From Torreya grandis (lineage: Eukaryota; Streptophyta; Pinopsida; Cupressales; Taxaceae): a DNA stretch of 64,000 nt. Under the pieces are notes generated by a model that saw only the letters and a list, made by a program, of their open reading frames with translations, was not told the DNA's origin and searched no databases. The translations under genes were made by a program, and so were the position numbers. The stretch is from assembly GCA_037957365.1 (NCBI GenBank), contig JARHVA010000593.1, forward strand, positions 1,454,501 to 1,518,500, written 5' to 3'. Positions within the stretch are counted from its first letter, which is position 1; each line of letters begins with the position of its first letter. This document shows positions 11,685 through 22,745 of the stretch, piece by piece.

Positions 11685-13062
11685 AGTGATCAAAAAGCTA
11701 AAAATATTTCCCAATAGGAAATGTGAGGAAAGGGAATGTAAAAAGCAAAGACCTAGGCATCTTATGAGAAGACCTTAGGAGGAAAGAGGCATACTAAGGA
11801 CATAAGAAGACACTAAGTGACTAGTGGTCATCTATATACAAAGGAAACCTATTCCCTATAGACACAAATATTTGTAGGCAAATAAGTGTGCTACTAAGAT
11901 CAACTCATGAATGTAGATTGGTACAAATAAAAGTAAAATGGACCTACCTCCCCATGACATGTTCTCTGCTTCTTAATACCCCTTACAAATTCATTGATCT
12001 ACTGCAAAGATTGGGTATTGGCATGAGAAAGTAGGTAACACTAAGAGATTTTTTTTATTCTCCTCTTCTAATCTACTGGTTTACCACACCCCAAAGGACT
12101 TTAGCTCTATTGAGAGGCCAAATGTGGAATTTGAGCTTCGACTAGAAGAAGTATATGAGATTTGAATCACATCTTTTAGTGTGATTTGAGTTTTGAGAAT
12201 ATTTTTTCCTTGCTAATATCATTGCCTTTTGTTTAAATGATTTGGATTTTAACTTTATTTTAAATTTTTTTTAAGATTCTTCCTCCATATGGATTTGGAA
12301 AACCAAAAATGAGAGAGATAGTGATACACATGAATGAGCTATAGGCTAAGGGTAAAGAAAGCTAAGTAACCTATGACAAAAGACTAACTAGGAAACTTAG
12401 ACTTGATAATGAATAAGTATGTGATCTCAAGTCTCAACTGTGTATATGCTTAGTTTGTGGAAAAAGGAGATCCAAAGGAGGACTGGTAAAAGAAAATAGT
12501 AATGATAAATATTTTTTGCTAATAGATCACATGATAAAAGGAGATGATAACAAAATGGAATAGGGTAGATATAACCAAGTCATCATGACAACTATCTATG
12601 AAAAATAAAGATAAGAAAGAAAACAATCATGAATATATAGGGGAAGAGTTTTGAGAAAAACTCTAAAGGGGAATAAACCAAAAATGAAAAATAGTAATGA
12701 TAAGGAAAAGACAAAGCAATGCAAAAGATAAATAATTGAAACTAACTATAGTAGAATAAGAAGGGACAACATGATATAAGATAAGAAATAACTTAACATA
12801 ATGTCAAATGATATAATCAAAAAAATAGATAAAAATAAGATTAAAGCGCATGTCCAATATAAATGTAAATGAGAAATCACCATGTATGTGCTCATAAATA
12901 TTATTAAATCTATCCACACACATTATCCAAGACATCAGATAAATCTCTATGAAGCTAGATATGAATTGCTGCTAATGTCTTGTCAATCTTTATTGAATAC
13001 TAGGTAAATACTTCTTTACTAATCTCCTCAACTAAAAAATTAGGAATACTCATTGGATCGTG

Positions 13063-13744
13063 CTAAGGAGGGGAATTAAATGAAGGATGGTCAGAAGAAT
13101 GTGTGGGAATGGGATCTATGGTAAATTCTAGAATCATCACTGGATAATAATCCATGGGTGAAGGAGGGTCCATCAATGGAGAAGGAACCATAGGTGGAGA
13201 CATAGAATGTGGTGAATGGACCATAAGAGGTATAGCTATGGGAGAAGAAGGAAGAGCCTTATTGTGACATGACATATGGGAAGAATAGTATCAGGTCCAA
13301 GAATAGATATAAGATGATCCTTAAGATGTTGTTGAAGGATATGATAATGATTAGTGTGATATGTGCCACATTAGTGCCATAGACAATACCTCTCACCATA
13401 TTTAGGTATATGTTCATGAAGAATCTTTAGAGGAGGTATGGTAGCATCTATTGATGGGGAAGAAGGATAAAGGTATCAATATATTTCTATAACTTATGAT
13501 AATGGGCAGAAGAGTGATTATATATCCCATGGAAGAAATAGATACACTTTTGATTAGTCCTAAGAGAAACACTCACAAGAGAAGGTGCAATAGGCATGGA
13601 TGAAGAAAGAGATGGATCATCAGCCTATTTAGCAAGTAAAGGATTCATATTTGGTAAAGGAAGCAAGCCATCACCAAGAGAAGGTGGTGAGGGAGAAGGA
13701 ATGGAATTAGGATGAATAGGAGTGCTAATGAAATAAGTAAAAAT
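13063..13744 (-). pseudogene. Relic-E left part: gag-like remnant with two zinc-knuckle relics
   Basis: On the minus strand two copies of the plant Tat-type knuckle pattern (C-x2-H-x4-H-x4-C) can be traced. The first, near 13490-13545, reads YFFHGIYNHSSAHY, with both Cys replaced by Tyr. The second, near 13340-13400, reads CLWH, a stop, CGTYHTNHY, again with His and Cys positions changed to Tyr. They are in different frames, so at least one indel separates them. A Pro/Ser/Met-rich tail follows (13063-13275). All replaced residues are one transition from the consensus. The right edge is the Tat-A insertion point; the reading resumes at 46162. Confidence 0.5.
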
Positions 13745-14690
13745 TATGATCTAAGAATTTGGCTCAAGAGAGGATGGTTAGTATGGTGTTAGTTCCAAAA
13801 TGAAAACAAAATCAAAGAAACACACTAACTAGCATAACATCTCTAAGCATAGAAACTAGGGAGAAATTATTTAAAAAATATGAATAAAACACACAACTAA
13901 AATTCAAAAGAAACCCTCTTTTACCTTCTTTGGATGCTCCAAAATGCTTGTTGTAGTGGCTTGCTTAGCTTGTGCTCATGAAGTCCTTGACAATGGAAGC
14001 TTGGCTACCTCCATCTCTCCTTGGCACATTTGGCTTGTGGCTTGGCTTGGATTGGAATAAATTTGGCATGGTGACACTAATTTTATGAAAATTTTAGAAC
14101 CAATCTTGCATTATAACTTTGCATTCTCAAGTCTTATAAATGATGTGGTAAGGCCTCCCATTTATAGATTTTTTTAAATGTCTAGAATCAACCTTAACCA
14201 TCCATTTTGAGTTTGAAATGTGTGGTTGAGGATTAATTCAATTTTTAGAATTAATTTTGTAATTATCCTCATCATGACATTGAAATAAGGGGAAATTAAG
14301 AGGCATGGAGGGCATCATAGAAAGCATTGATGAGGCATGGAGGGCATGAATCTTGATATTTATGACATTTATGGCCTAGGGATGTCTTCCCAAGAAATAA
14401 GGTCACCTGATGATATAAATATTCAATATTCATTTAGAAAAATAATTATTCAACAAGTTTCCATGGAATTTTTTATTAGGCCTTGATTTGGGTTAATTAT
14501 CTCTTAAACATGTTTAAGCACTTTATGCACAAATTACTCAAATTGATCAAAATGCCTTGTTATTGGTTCAAAATTTGAATGGATTAGAATTGGTAGTCCA
14601 TGTTAGATACATTGGAACCATTATCCCATTTAGTATGCTACCAAAAAATAATAACAAAGGCACATGTCTTGTGTAGAAGATTTGATAAGA
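13745..14690 (-). repeat. Tat-A 3' LTR, missing its first ~0.25 kb
   Basis: It aligns with 44970-45915 in direct orientation; shared blocks include gaggatggttagtatggtgtta, rendered here in part as gaggatggttag, and ccatggaattttt. The outer end is TATGATC where the other LTR has TGTGATC, a single G-to-A change in the terminal dinucleotide. Homology stops near 14690, so the part corresponding to 45916-46156, including the TGTAGACACC start, is absent. The strip 14691-14814 is probably Tat-A 3' untranslated sequence. Confidence 0.82.
14159..14166 (-). promoter_or_regulatory. TATA box of Tat-A 3' LTR
   Basis: The minus strand reads TATAAATG. The same place in the 5' LTR (45380-45387) reads TATAAATA, the classic plant TATA box, in an otherwise conserved stretch. 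Confidence 0.55.
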
Positions 14691-14819
14691 AAGACAAAAA
14701 CCAAGATCAAATGAGCTACGCTTTAGAACACACTAGGTTGATAGATCGGAAGCAAAAAGTGGATACGATGAAGAGGATAGATAAGGATGGTATTTTCATA
14801 AATAAGAATAGTGATAAAA

Positions 14820-16049
14820 TGTAATGTCCCTTACTTAGGGGATCCTTTGGTCTTTACACAACTCTGATATATAGCAATAAAAAGCTCTGATACCACTGTG
14901 ATATCCCTTTGAATATCAAAACGAAAGCTCCAAATTGCTTATTTGAATTTTTGCAAAATATCTTCAAATAGATGAATAAATCACAGTATAATTTCTTATT
15001 TATTTGCTCATAAGCTTACAATAGAGATCCTCTGTCAGGTATACAAAGAATATCGAAAGTTCGGCCTTATAGCCTGAATATTCCGTGAACTGGGCTGAAT
15101 CTGGAACGTCTCGGCCTGCTGTGTAAAAAACACAGTCGCCGACGTCGGTTATACTGCCGTCGTCGATCGACCTGTAGTGATCCCCTTGCCGACGTCGGTG
15201 ATGAGTCGACCGATGTCGGTCTCTGTAAGTCTCTATTCGCCGATGTCGGTACCTAAACTTTCTGTAGGTGCGTACGGATTTTCACAGAACTGTATGAAAA
15301 TCGTACGGCCACTGATATTGCTCAACCAATATGCTTGATCCTGATCTGTAGAATTATGGGCTAATACAAAGATCTATATTTGGATAATTCTGGAATCAAA
15401 ACCTAAATAATGAAAATACCTGAAACCCTCGTGATAGCTTATGTGTGAAGTTATCTCTCAAACTTGTAAGTACATGTGATAGCTTCTGGATGAAGTTATC
15501 TCCCAATTCGGCAATAGATCGGTTGATCTTTCACAACCTCTGAATCGCTCACACTGAAGAGTTGACATTCTTCAATGCAGTTTGGCAATAGATCAGCTGA
15601 TCTTTCACAGCCTCTGAATTGCACACAATGAAGAGTTGACGTTCTCCACTGCAGATGGAATACTGGAACCCTTGGCTCAGTCTTCACAGAAGAATTTCTT
15701 AACAAGAATCAATATCAAAAATAATCATGAATACAAACTAGGGTCTTAAAATTAGACCAATCCTTAAATTAGAATGAGGATCCTAAAATTAGACCCAATA
15801 ATAAATAATTAATAATTAATAATTAATTATTAATTAATAATTAATAATTAATTAAAATTGGACCAAATAATTAATATTTGATTAAATCAATCAAATATTA
15901 ATATCTCCTTTAATTCATGTCCTAAAGAGCCCAAACGAAAGCCAAGTCCAGCTCCATCAAGACCCTCTATCCACCTCATCAGCCTACGAGGGTCGCATAA
16001 TAGGCTAATCATCTACTCTGCACATGTCGACTAAAAAGGGGACATGACA
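14820..16049 (-). repeat. GagPro-B 3' LTR (left copy)
   Basis: 1230 bp, TG...CA. It is highly similar to 18292-19607. Relative to that copy it lacks about 93 bp near 15732 (present there at about 19211-19303) with the short repeat AACT at the breakpoint. Four CCGACGTCGG-type palindromes lie at 15139-15148, 15189-15198, 15210-15219 and 15240-15249. A PBS-like 12-mer lies inside the LTR at 14884-14895. An AT-only stretch of taattaa repeats occupies about 15806-15855. Confidence 0.95.
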
Positions 16050-18244
16050 ATCCGCCCCTCCTGAAATTGCTTGCCCTCAAGCAATCGCTGAATACCCGGA
16101 TCCCAAATGAAGTCTCGATCTACAGTGTTGTCAACCAACACAAACTCCAGGCCCTGTCCATCACCACTCTCATCCAATGGCATCACATCACCTCTGTCTC
16201 CTGTACGCATATCGTCATCAACATGGGACCCCCCCGTAAAAGAAAGCTGAGCCTCTACCACATGTGCTGAATCTTGAACTGAACTCACCTCAAGACAAAG
16301 CTCATCCTCATATCTCTCCTGTGTTGGTGCCAATGTGCCCTCATCATCGCACTCTATCATGTCATGTAGTATAGACATCTCCATCCGATGAAAAAACATA
16401 TGCTTGAAGCTGTTGCCCCGTATTTCCTTAAGAATATGTGTTTTCCCATCAACCTAAAAACGAACCTCCATATCTTTGAGATGAAGAGTAACTTCCTCAA
16501 ATGAATGAAGCCACTTCATACCTAAGACTAATTCTATGTCCCCCATGTTCACTACAAAATAATTAGCCTTGAACTCATAGTTGTTCAAGCGCAATGGGAG
16601 ATCTCTAATCATGCGCTCACACCTAAGAGTGTGACCATCGGCTACCTTAACTCTAATTCCCTCAAAATCTTTGGTAGTGAGTCCACGCTCCTCCACCAAT
16701 CTAGCATCTATGAAATTATGTGTAGCTCCTATATCAAGAAGGGTGGTAACCTTTTGCCCTGCCAAAACTCCATGGAGTCTGAATGACTCATCCGACTGAA
16801 TGCTGGATAGGCGTGCCTCCTATATATGAAGCTCTAAATCTGCATCTGCCTTAGGCTCTGAAGCCTCTGCCTCCTTAGTACTATCCTGCTGTTCGAAATC
16901 TTCTGATTCCGCATCCTCATAATATGCCCACATCACACGATTTGCTTTGCCCTTAGGCCTCAAAGGGCAATCGTGATGGATATCATATGGACCTTTGCAG
17001 TAGAAGCAAAGCTTCTTCCTGCGTAGTTCATTAAGCACCTCACGATCCAAAGGTGGTGCTGCTGGATTGGATTTTGAATCATTTTTAACCCCGGATTTAT
17101 CTATGTTAAAATCCGGTCTCTCTGTATCCCCGTTGGAGTGCTTATGGTCTCTAGATGAAGAAGTACCTCTGGAGTTAGATCTACTTGATGGGGCTGCCAT
17201 CTCCATACTACGCGCCTTCTTCATAGCTTCCTGTAATGAAGGAGGATCAAAGCCTTTGATCCAACCTCTCAATGGTTCTGTCAATCCCTCCATGAAGAGT
17301 ACTACTAGTCGCCTCTCTAAAATGTCAGGAACCATGACTGATAACTTCTGGAAGTCGCCAATGTATGACTCTAGACTGCCGCTTTGGCGCAACTATGCCA
17401 ACTCTCAGAAATAGGACTCTGGATCCCTCCTGTCAAAATGCTCTACTAGCCTGTCCACGAACTCCTGATAAGAGGTGATCTGATCATGATGGAGTGTCAC
17501 CATCCCGTGGTGCCACCAATCGTGAGCTACTCCCTCAAGATGTAGTGTTGCATATCTGATAGCATCTTCCTCACCCATCGGTCACAATGTGAGAAATGTA
17601 TCCAACTTACTAACCCAGGCTTGTGCTGTCACCTTACCACTACCATCAAACATCGCTAGTGTGAGCCTGCTCGTAGCCTGCTTCAAATCATTGTTCTGGG
17701 GCCTTGGTCTCCCATTCTGTCGACCTCGATAATGTTCTTTCCTTTTTGTGAGGAATCGGTCAAAAGTAATCATCTCCCTGACCACAGGTGGTAATGACTC
17801 CCACTCATCAGTTGCTGCCCTGATTGTGTCTATAAATTCCTCCTCATGCTCTTCACCTGCTATCACCTCCTCTGCTTCCTGTCTCACAAAGATAGGCCTA
17901 GTAGGCCTATTCGCTGTACGAGAAATAGTCCCATGGCCTCTCTGTGATCCTGCATCACTCCTGACATCTTCACGGTGTGGGGAATGTCTCCTCGGAGTAC
18001 CCAATCTCGGCAGTGCTGCTGCCAACTGCTGTAATACCTGGTTATTCTGCCTTTGCCCTTCTCGTAGTTCTCTAAGAGCAAGCAAAACCTCTAGATCATC
18101 TTGATCTCTCAGATGATGAGGAATACGGGCCCTACCCATATCGTCACCCATGTCTTCCGATGGTTGTTCTAGAACTTGAGTGCCTTCAATTAAAGCTTTA
18201 CTGCGCGTGAAATACCCGTGTGGTCCCAACCCTTATGGCTGCAT
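16031..18244 (-). pseudogene. gag-pro: GagPro-B gag-protease ORF, one frame with about six nonsense codons
   Basis: From the ATG at 18242-18244 a single frame of 738 codons runs to TAG at 16031 without a frameshift. Stops occur at codon 4, near 17581, two near 17400 (at the ends of segments ELA), near 16808 and near 16450; each is one transition from sense. Domains in order: charged N-terminal region; retrotransposon Gag domain about 17100-17650 (ATLHLEGVAHDWWHHG, then LRQSGSLESYIGDFQKL); basic Ser-rich stretch; knuckle CFYCKGPYDIHHDC, spaced C-x2-C-x7-H-x-C as in several Ty3 Gag proteins; retropepsin 16454-16765 with DIGATHNFID (Ile where the family has Ser) and GDIELVLGMKWL; acidic tail. 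No RT follows. A product would need partner enzymes in trans. Confidence 0.88.
16050..16063 (-). other. GagPro-B polypurine tract
   Basis: The minus strand reads CAGGAGGGGCGGAT directly before the LTR start TGTCATGTCCCC. The reading frame runs straight through the tract and ends with TAG at 16031-16033 inside the LTR, so PPT and coding sequence overlap. Confidence 0.8.
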
Positions 18245-18278
18245 AAGATCTGTCAAACCCTCAAGATGGTAGGATTTA

Positions 18279-18290
18279 GCTCTGATACCA
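18279..18290 (-). other. GagPro-B primer-binding site, tRNA-iMet
   Basis: The minus strand reads TGGTATCAGAGC one base after the LTR terminal CA. A second copy of the same 12-mer lies inside each LTR, 64 bp from its 3' end (18356-18367 and 14884-14895). Confidence 0.9.
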
Positions 18291-18291
18291 C

Positions 18292-19607
18292 TGTAATGTC
18301 CCTTACTTAGGGGCTCCTTTGGTCTCTACACAACTCTGATATATAGCAATAAAAAGCTCTGATACCACTGTGATATCCCTTCGAATATCAAAATGAAAGC
18401 TCCAAATTGCTTATCTGAATTTCTACAAAATATCTTCAAATAGATGAATAAATCACAGTATAATTTCTTATTTATTTGCTCATAAGCTTACAATAGAGAT
18501 CCTCTGTTAGGTATACAAAGAATATCGAAAGTTCGGCCTTATAGCCTGAATATTCCGTGAACTGGGCTGAATATGGAACGTCTCAGCCTGCTGTGTAAAA
18601 AACACAGTCGCCGATGTCGGTTATACTGCCATCGTTGGTCGACCTGTAGTGATCCCCTTGCCGACGTTGGTGATGAGTCAACCAATGTCGGTCTCTGTAA
18701 GTCTCTATTCACTGATGTCGGTACCTAAACTTTCTGTAGGTGCGTACGGATTTTCACAGAACTGTACGGAAATCATACGGCCACTGATATTGCTCAACCA
18801 ATATGCTTGATCCTGATCTGCAGAATTATGGGCTAATACAAAGATCTATATCTGGATAATTCTGGAATAAAAACCCAAATAATGAAAATACCTGAAACCC
18901 TCGTGATAGCTTCTGTGTGAAGTTATCTCTCAAACTTGTAAGTACATGTGATAGCTTCTGGATGAAGTTATCTCCCAATTCAGAAATAGATCGGTTGATC
19001 TTTCACAACCTCTGAATCGCTCACACTGAAGAGTTGACGTTCTTCAATGCAGTTTGGCAATAGATCAGCTGATCTTTCACAGCCTCTGAATTGCACACAA
19101 TGAAGAGTTGACGTTCTCCACTGCAGATGGAATACTGGAACCCTTGGCTCAGTCTTCACAGAAGAATTTATTAACAAGAATCAATATCAAAAATAATCAT
19201 GAATACAAACTCTCTTCCATGAGAGATTCTTATACACCTCCAAAGGTGTGCTTGCTAAAATTAGATTCCCTTAAATTAGACTGGGGCTTCCTTAATTTAG
19301 AACTAGGGTCTTAAAATTAGACCAATCCTTAAATTAGAATGAGGATCCTAAAATTAGACCCAATAATAAATAAGTAATAATTAATTATTAATTAATAATT
19401 AATAATTAATTAAAATTGGACCAAATAATTAATATTTGATTAAATCAATCAAATATTAATATCTCCTTTAATTCATGTCCTAAAGAGCCCAAACGAAAGC
19501 CAAGCCCAGCTCCATCAAGACCCTCTATCCACCTCATCAGCCTACGAGGGTCGCATAATAGGCTAATCATCTACTCTGCACATGTCGACTAAAAAGGGGA
19601 CATGACA
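18292..19607 (-). repeat. GagPro-B 5' LTR (right copy)
   Basis: 1316 bp. It pairs with 14820-16049. Many differences between the two copies are CG in the left copy against TG or CA here, for example across the palindrome cluster around 18607-18722. It keeps the approximately 93 bp segment that the left copy lost. Confidence 0.95.
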
Positions 19608-19655
19608 TAAAATGGCATAACTAAAATGGTCCTTACAGACAATACACCTTAACAC

Positions 19656-20880
19656 TCAACAATAGTACTGCTTGAGATGAATAATATTCATTGGCTCTAA
19701 AAGTTCATCTATGTTTGGTGTGGCAAGCCTAGATGCTCTTGATCCATAATATATGGTAATGATGAAAGGACCTATCCAGTTTGGTTTGAATTTCCCTTTA
19801 TGCTTCTTCTTAGCCATGTTATTCTTTTGGTTTTCCTTAAGAACAAGATCACCAAGTTAAAATGTTCTATACTTAAAATGCTAATTATAGTGGCCTTTGA
19901 GTTGGTTCTGATATGCTTGAAGATTATTGAGTGTAGCTATACATTTCTCATCAAGTAGGTCTAGCTCTTGCATATGAGCTACTCAATATTCATGATCATC
20001 TAGGACATGCTTGAAAGAGATGCATGGTGAAGGCAATTTGACCTCAATAAGAAGGATGGATTTAGTACCATAAACAAATGAGTATGGAGTAGCTCTTGTG
20101 GGGGTATGATGATTGGTAAAATATACCCAAAGGGAAAATAATATCAGGAGGTGTCAATCATGACTGACATCATTAACAATCTTTTTGAGAATGTTGACAA
20201 TGGTTTTGTTGGATGCCTTAGCTTGGCCATTACCTTGAGGGTAATATGTTGTAGAAAAATGTTATGTGATTTTATATTTAGTACATAACTGGTCTACATC
20301 CTTATTCTTGAATTATCCTTTATTATTAGATATAATATATGAGGTGATACCATAGTGGAAAATGAGATGGTTGAAAATGAATTTGAAAATTTGTTTTCTA
20401 GTCATGTGAGGGGTATAGCTTCAACCCACTTAGTGAAATACTTGATGGCAGTGAGGACATGTTTATGGCCATCAGATGAAGTGGGGTTGTTCTTCTCAAT
20501 GAGGTCAAGTCCCCATGTAGAAAATATCCATGGTGTCAACATCAGTTTCAAAGTTTTTGCTAGGGCATGAATCAAATTAGCATACCATTGACATTTATCG
20601 CAAATTTTTACATATGTAATGGCATTTGCATCCATTATGGGCCAATAATAACCAATACACAAAATATTTTTGGATAGGACTACCCTATATAATGAGCACC
20701 ACATACTCCATGAACTTCTCTTAATGCTAGTGTAGGCTCTACCAAATTTAACTAATGAAGTAGAGTTCCATCAAAACCATGATGATAAAGGGTGGATCCA
20801 AATAAAGGATAATGAGTAGAATGATGAATGAAGGATTTGGTTTGTTTTCAAGATAGGTTAGGTGGTATAACTTAGTCATG
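19656..20880 (-). pseudogene. int: Tat-A integrase remnant
   Basis: The minus strand shows the zinc-binding end (GYYWPIM and CDKCQWYANL), then the start of the catalytic core (WGLDLI, KHVLTAIKYFTKWVEAIPL) near 20402-20600. The C-terminal end reads GKFKPNWIGPFII and closes with LKQYYC and TGA at 19656-19658. The region between is broken by stops and shifts. Integrase joins element cDNA to host DNA. It ends 43 bp before the target site of GagPro-B. Confidence 0.8.
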
Positions 20881-20949
20881 AAGGTAGTTGTAAAGGTTTG
20901 AGTACTAAATAGAGTTAGGACCAATAATATCACAAATCATGGCAACAAT

Positions 20950-21410
20950 TGAAGGTTCATGAGCTGGTGCTGACAAATTCTCAATGAGGAACTAATACTC
21001 TCTAGAATTATTTGTTTGTCAAATTAGAGAGCCAATATTAGTCATGGCATCTAAAATTATATTAATAGTCCTTGGTATGTGCTCAAACTGAATGTTGGAA
21101 TTTTTTGTTTAAGAGTGTTGACCATGGCTTTATATAAAACTAGCTTATCATCTTTGGTTTGAAAATGATCTATAACCTAATTGATGATTAACTAATAATC
21201 ACCATAAAATTGGAGATGAGATATATTCCAATTCACTACTTGTCAAATTCCTAAAAAAAGTGCTTCATACTTGTCCATGTTTTTTGTACAAGGAAATCTG
21301 ATTCTAAATGATTTATTGATTAGATCCCCCTATGGTGTAATAAACAATAGGCCTCCTGTTGATCCATGTGTAGTGAATGAACCATCAAAATTTAGTTTCT
21401 AGGGATACTC
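20950..21410 (-). pseudogene. Tat-A second RNase H (aRH) remnant
   Basis: The minus strand reads FDGSFTTHGSTGGLLFITP, a stop, GDLINKSFRIRFPCTKNM, KYEALFLGI, a stop, then LIINQVIDHFQTK. This is the D-G-S ... E ... D pattern of the archaeal-type RNase H found in Tat elements in addition to the ordinary RNase H. It lies between RNase H and integrase, the same position as in Tat-C. The third acidic position reads GDY before a stop. Confidence 0.75.
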
Positions 21411-21559
21411 CTCAAGGGGTTTTTCAATGATGGTCATGATATATTCATCAAGAAATTGAAATTTGAGTGGTTATGTGTCTATGAGAGGTGCTTCAACAAG
21501 TTGACCTGCAAGAACTTATCCCTTGATTACCTTTTGATTGACATATTATAAGTCAAACT

Positions 21560-21980
21560 CATTGAAAGTCATGATCCATTTAGCCATTCTTCCTTGCAAA
21601 GCTATTTTAGATAGTAGATACTTGATTGGATCTACTTTTAAAATGACCATGGTCTTATTATTCATCATGTAATGATATAGTTTTTAGCTACGAATACCAT
21701 GGCTAGACAATATTTTTCAATAGGTACATAGTTATGTTTAGGTATAGCTTAGGTAGTATACAACATTATCCTTTCATTTGTCATCATGTTGAGCCAAGCA
21801 TGCCCCTAGAGCATGATCGGTAGCTGATAGGTATAAAAAAATGACTTTCCTGGTATAGGAGGTGATAAAATAGGTGGATTAATAAGATAGTCTGTGAGTT
21901 GTTAAAAAGCTATTTGGTAGTGATCATCCCAGTTAAATGTAACTCCCTTCTTTAAAAGGTGTGTAAATGGATGACACTTT
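21560..21980 (-). pseudogene. Tat-A RNase H remnant
   Basis: The minus strand reads MMTNERIMLYTT, PIEKYCLAMVF, KTMVILKVDPIKYLLS and then GRMAKWIMTFNEFDL. This corresponds to the RNase H that follows RT in Gypsy elements (tether segment L.SKP...GR..RW...L.EFD). Stops and frame changes interrupt it. Confidence 0.7.
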
Positions 21981-22024
21981 TTTTCTAACTAAGATATGAA
22001 GCATCGAATTGACTGGATCTTACC

Positions 22025-22745
22025 CTACAAACTACAAAGTTTCTTTAAATTGGTTGATGGTGACATCTTGGTTATAGCATAGAATTTAGTCAGATCAACT
22101 TCAATACCTCTATGAGATAAGATGAAGCCAATTAATTTTCCTAAATTTACACAAAACACAAATTTATTTGGATTGAGTTTGACGTTAAACTCCCATAATA
22201 TTTCAAATATCTTATACAGGACTACTAGATGAGAGGCCCTAGTTTTGGAATTTCCTAATATGTCATCAACATAGTCTTCAATAATATCATGCATCATTCA
22301 TGTAATATGACATTCATGGCCCTTTTATATGTATCTCTATCATTGTTAAGGCCAAATGGAATTACCTGATAACAAAATGTTCCCCATGGACTGGTGACTA
22401 TTGTTTTATGTTGGTCTTCTAGTGTTATTCTAATCTAGTTGTATCTTGAAAAGCCAATCATGAGTGAAAGCATTTCATAACTAGCCATGGAGTCGATGAT
22501 CATGTCAATATTAGGCAAAGGAAAATCATCTTTAGGACAAGCTTTGTTTATGTCTCAAAAATTATTACATATTATGATCCCTTCAAGATTTTTACTAATA
22601 GGTAGCACATTAGATATCCATTTTGAGTAGTCAATAGATCAAATACATCCTACTTTTAAGAGTTTTATAACTCTTTCTTTACCAATACAATAATGCAAGG
22701 ATGCATCGTACGTAGGTTTTGTTTTACCAATTTGGCATCAAGATT
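22025..22745 (-). pseudogene. rt: Tat-A reverse transcriptase remnant
   Basis: Readable blocks on the minus strand: SIDYSKWISNVLP, DDFPLPNIDM, EMLSLMIGFSRYN, LEDQHKTIVTSPWGTFCYQ, IPFGLNN, and the catalytic EDYVDDILGNS within 22025-22297, followed by LNPNKFVFCV and GKLIGFI. Length and motif order are normal for Gypsy RT. It carries several stops and one change of frame near 22300. Confidence 0.85.

Larger units (their letters stand above)
14820..19607 (-). mobile_element. GagPro-B: non-autonomous LTR element encoding only Gag and protease
   Basis: A 4788 bp insertion with LTRs at 14820-16049 and 18292-19607 and a perfect 5 bp target duplication TAAAA (14815-14819 and 19608-19612). Termini are TGTAATGTCCC and GGGGACATGACA. 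The PBS (tRNA-iMet) and PPT show minus orientation. Between the LTRs one 738-codon frame encodes Gag, a zinc knuckle and a retropepsin; RT, RNase H and integrase are absent, with no gap where they could have been. This resembles the plant TR-GAG class, here with a protease added. It sits in the 3' untranslated/LTR region of Tat-A. Confidence 0.93.

Noticed and set aside
15496..15705. Minus-strand frame repeated at 18980-19177 (FHLQWRTSTLHCVQF)
   Set aside because: Part of the GagPro-B LTRs, containing a short internal repeat; shared because LTRs are copies.
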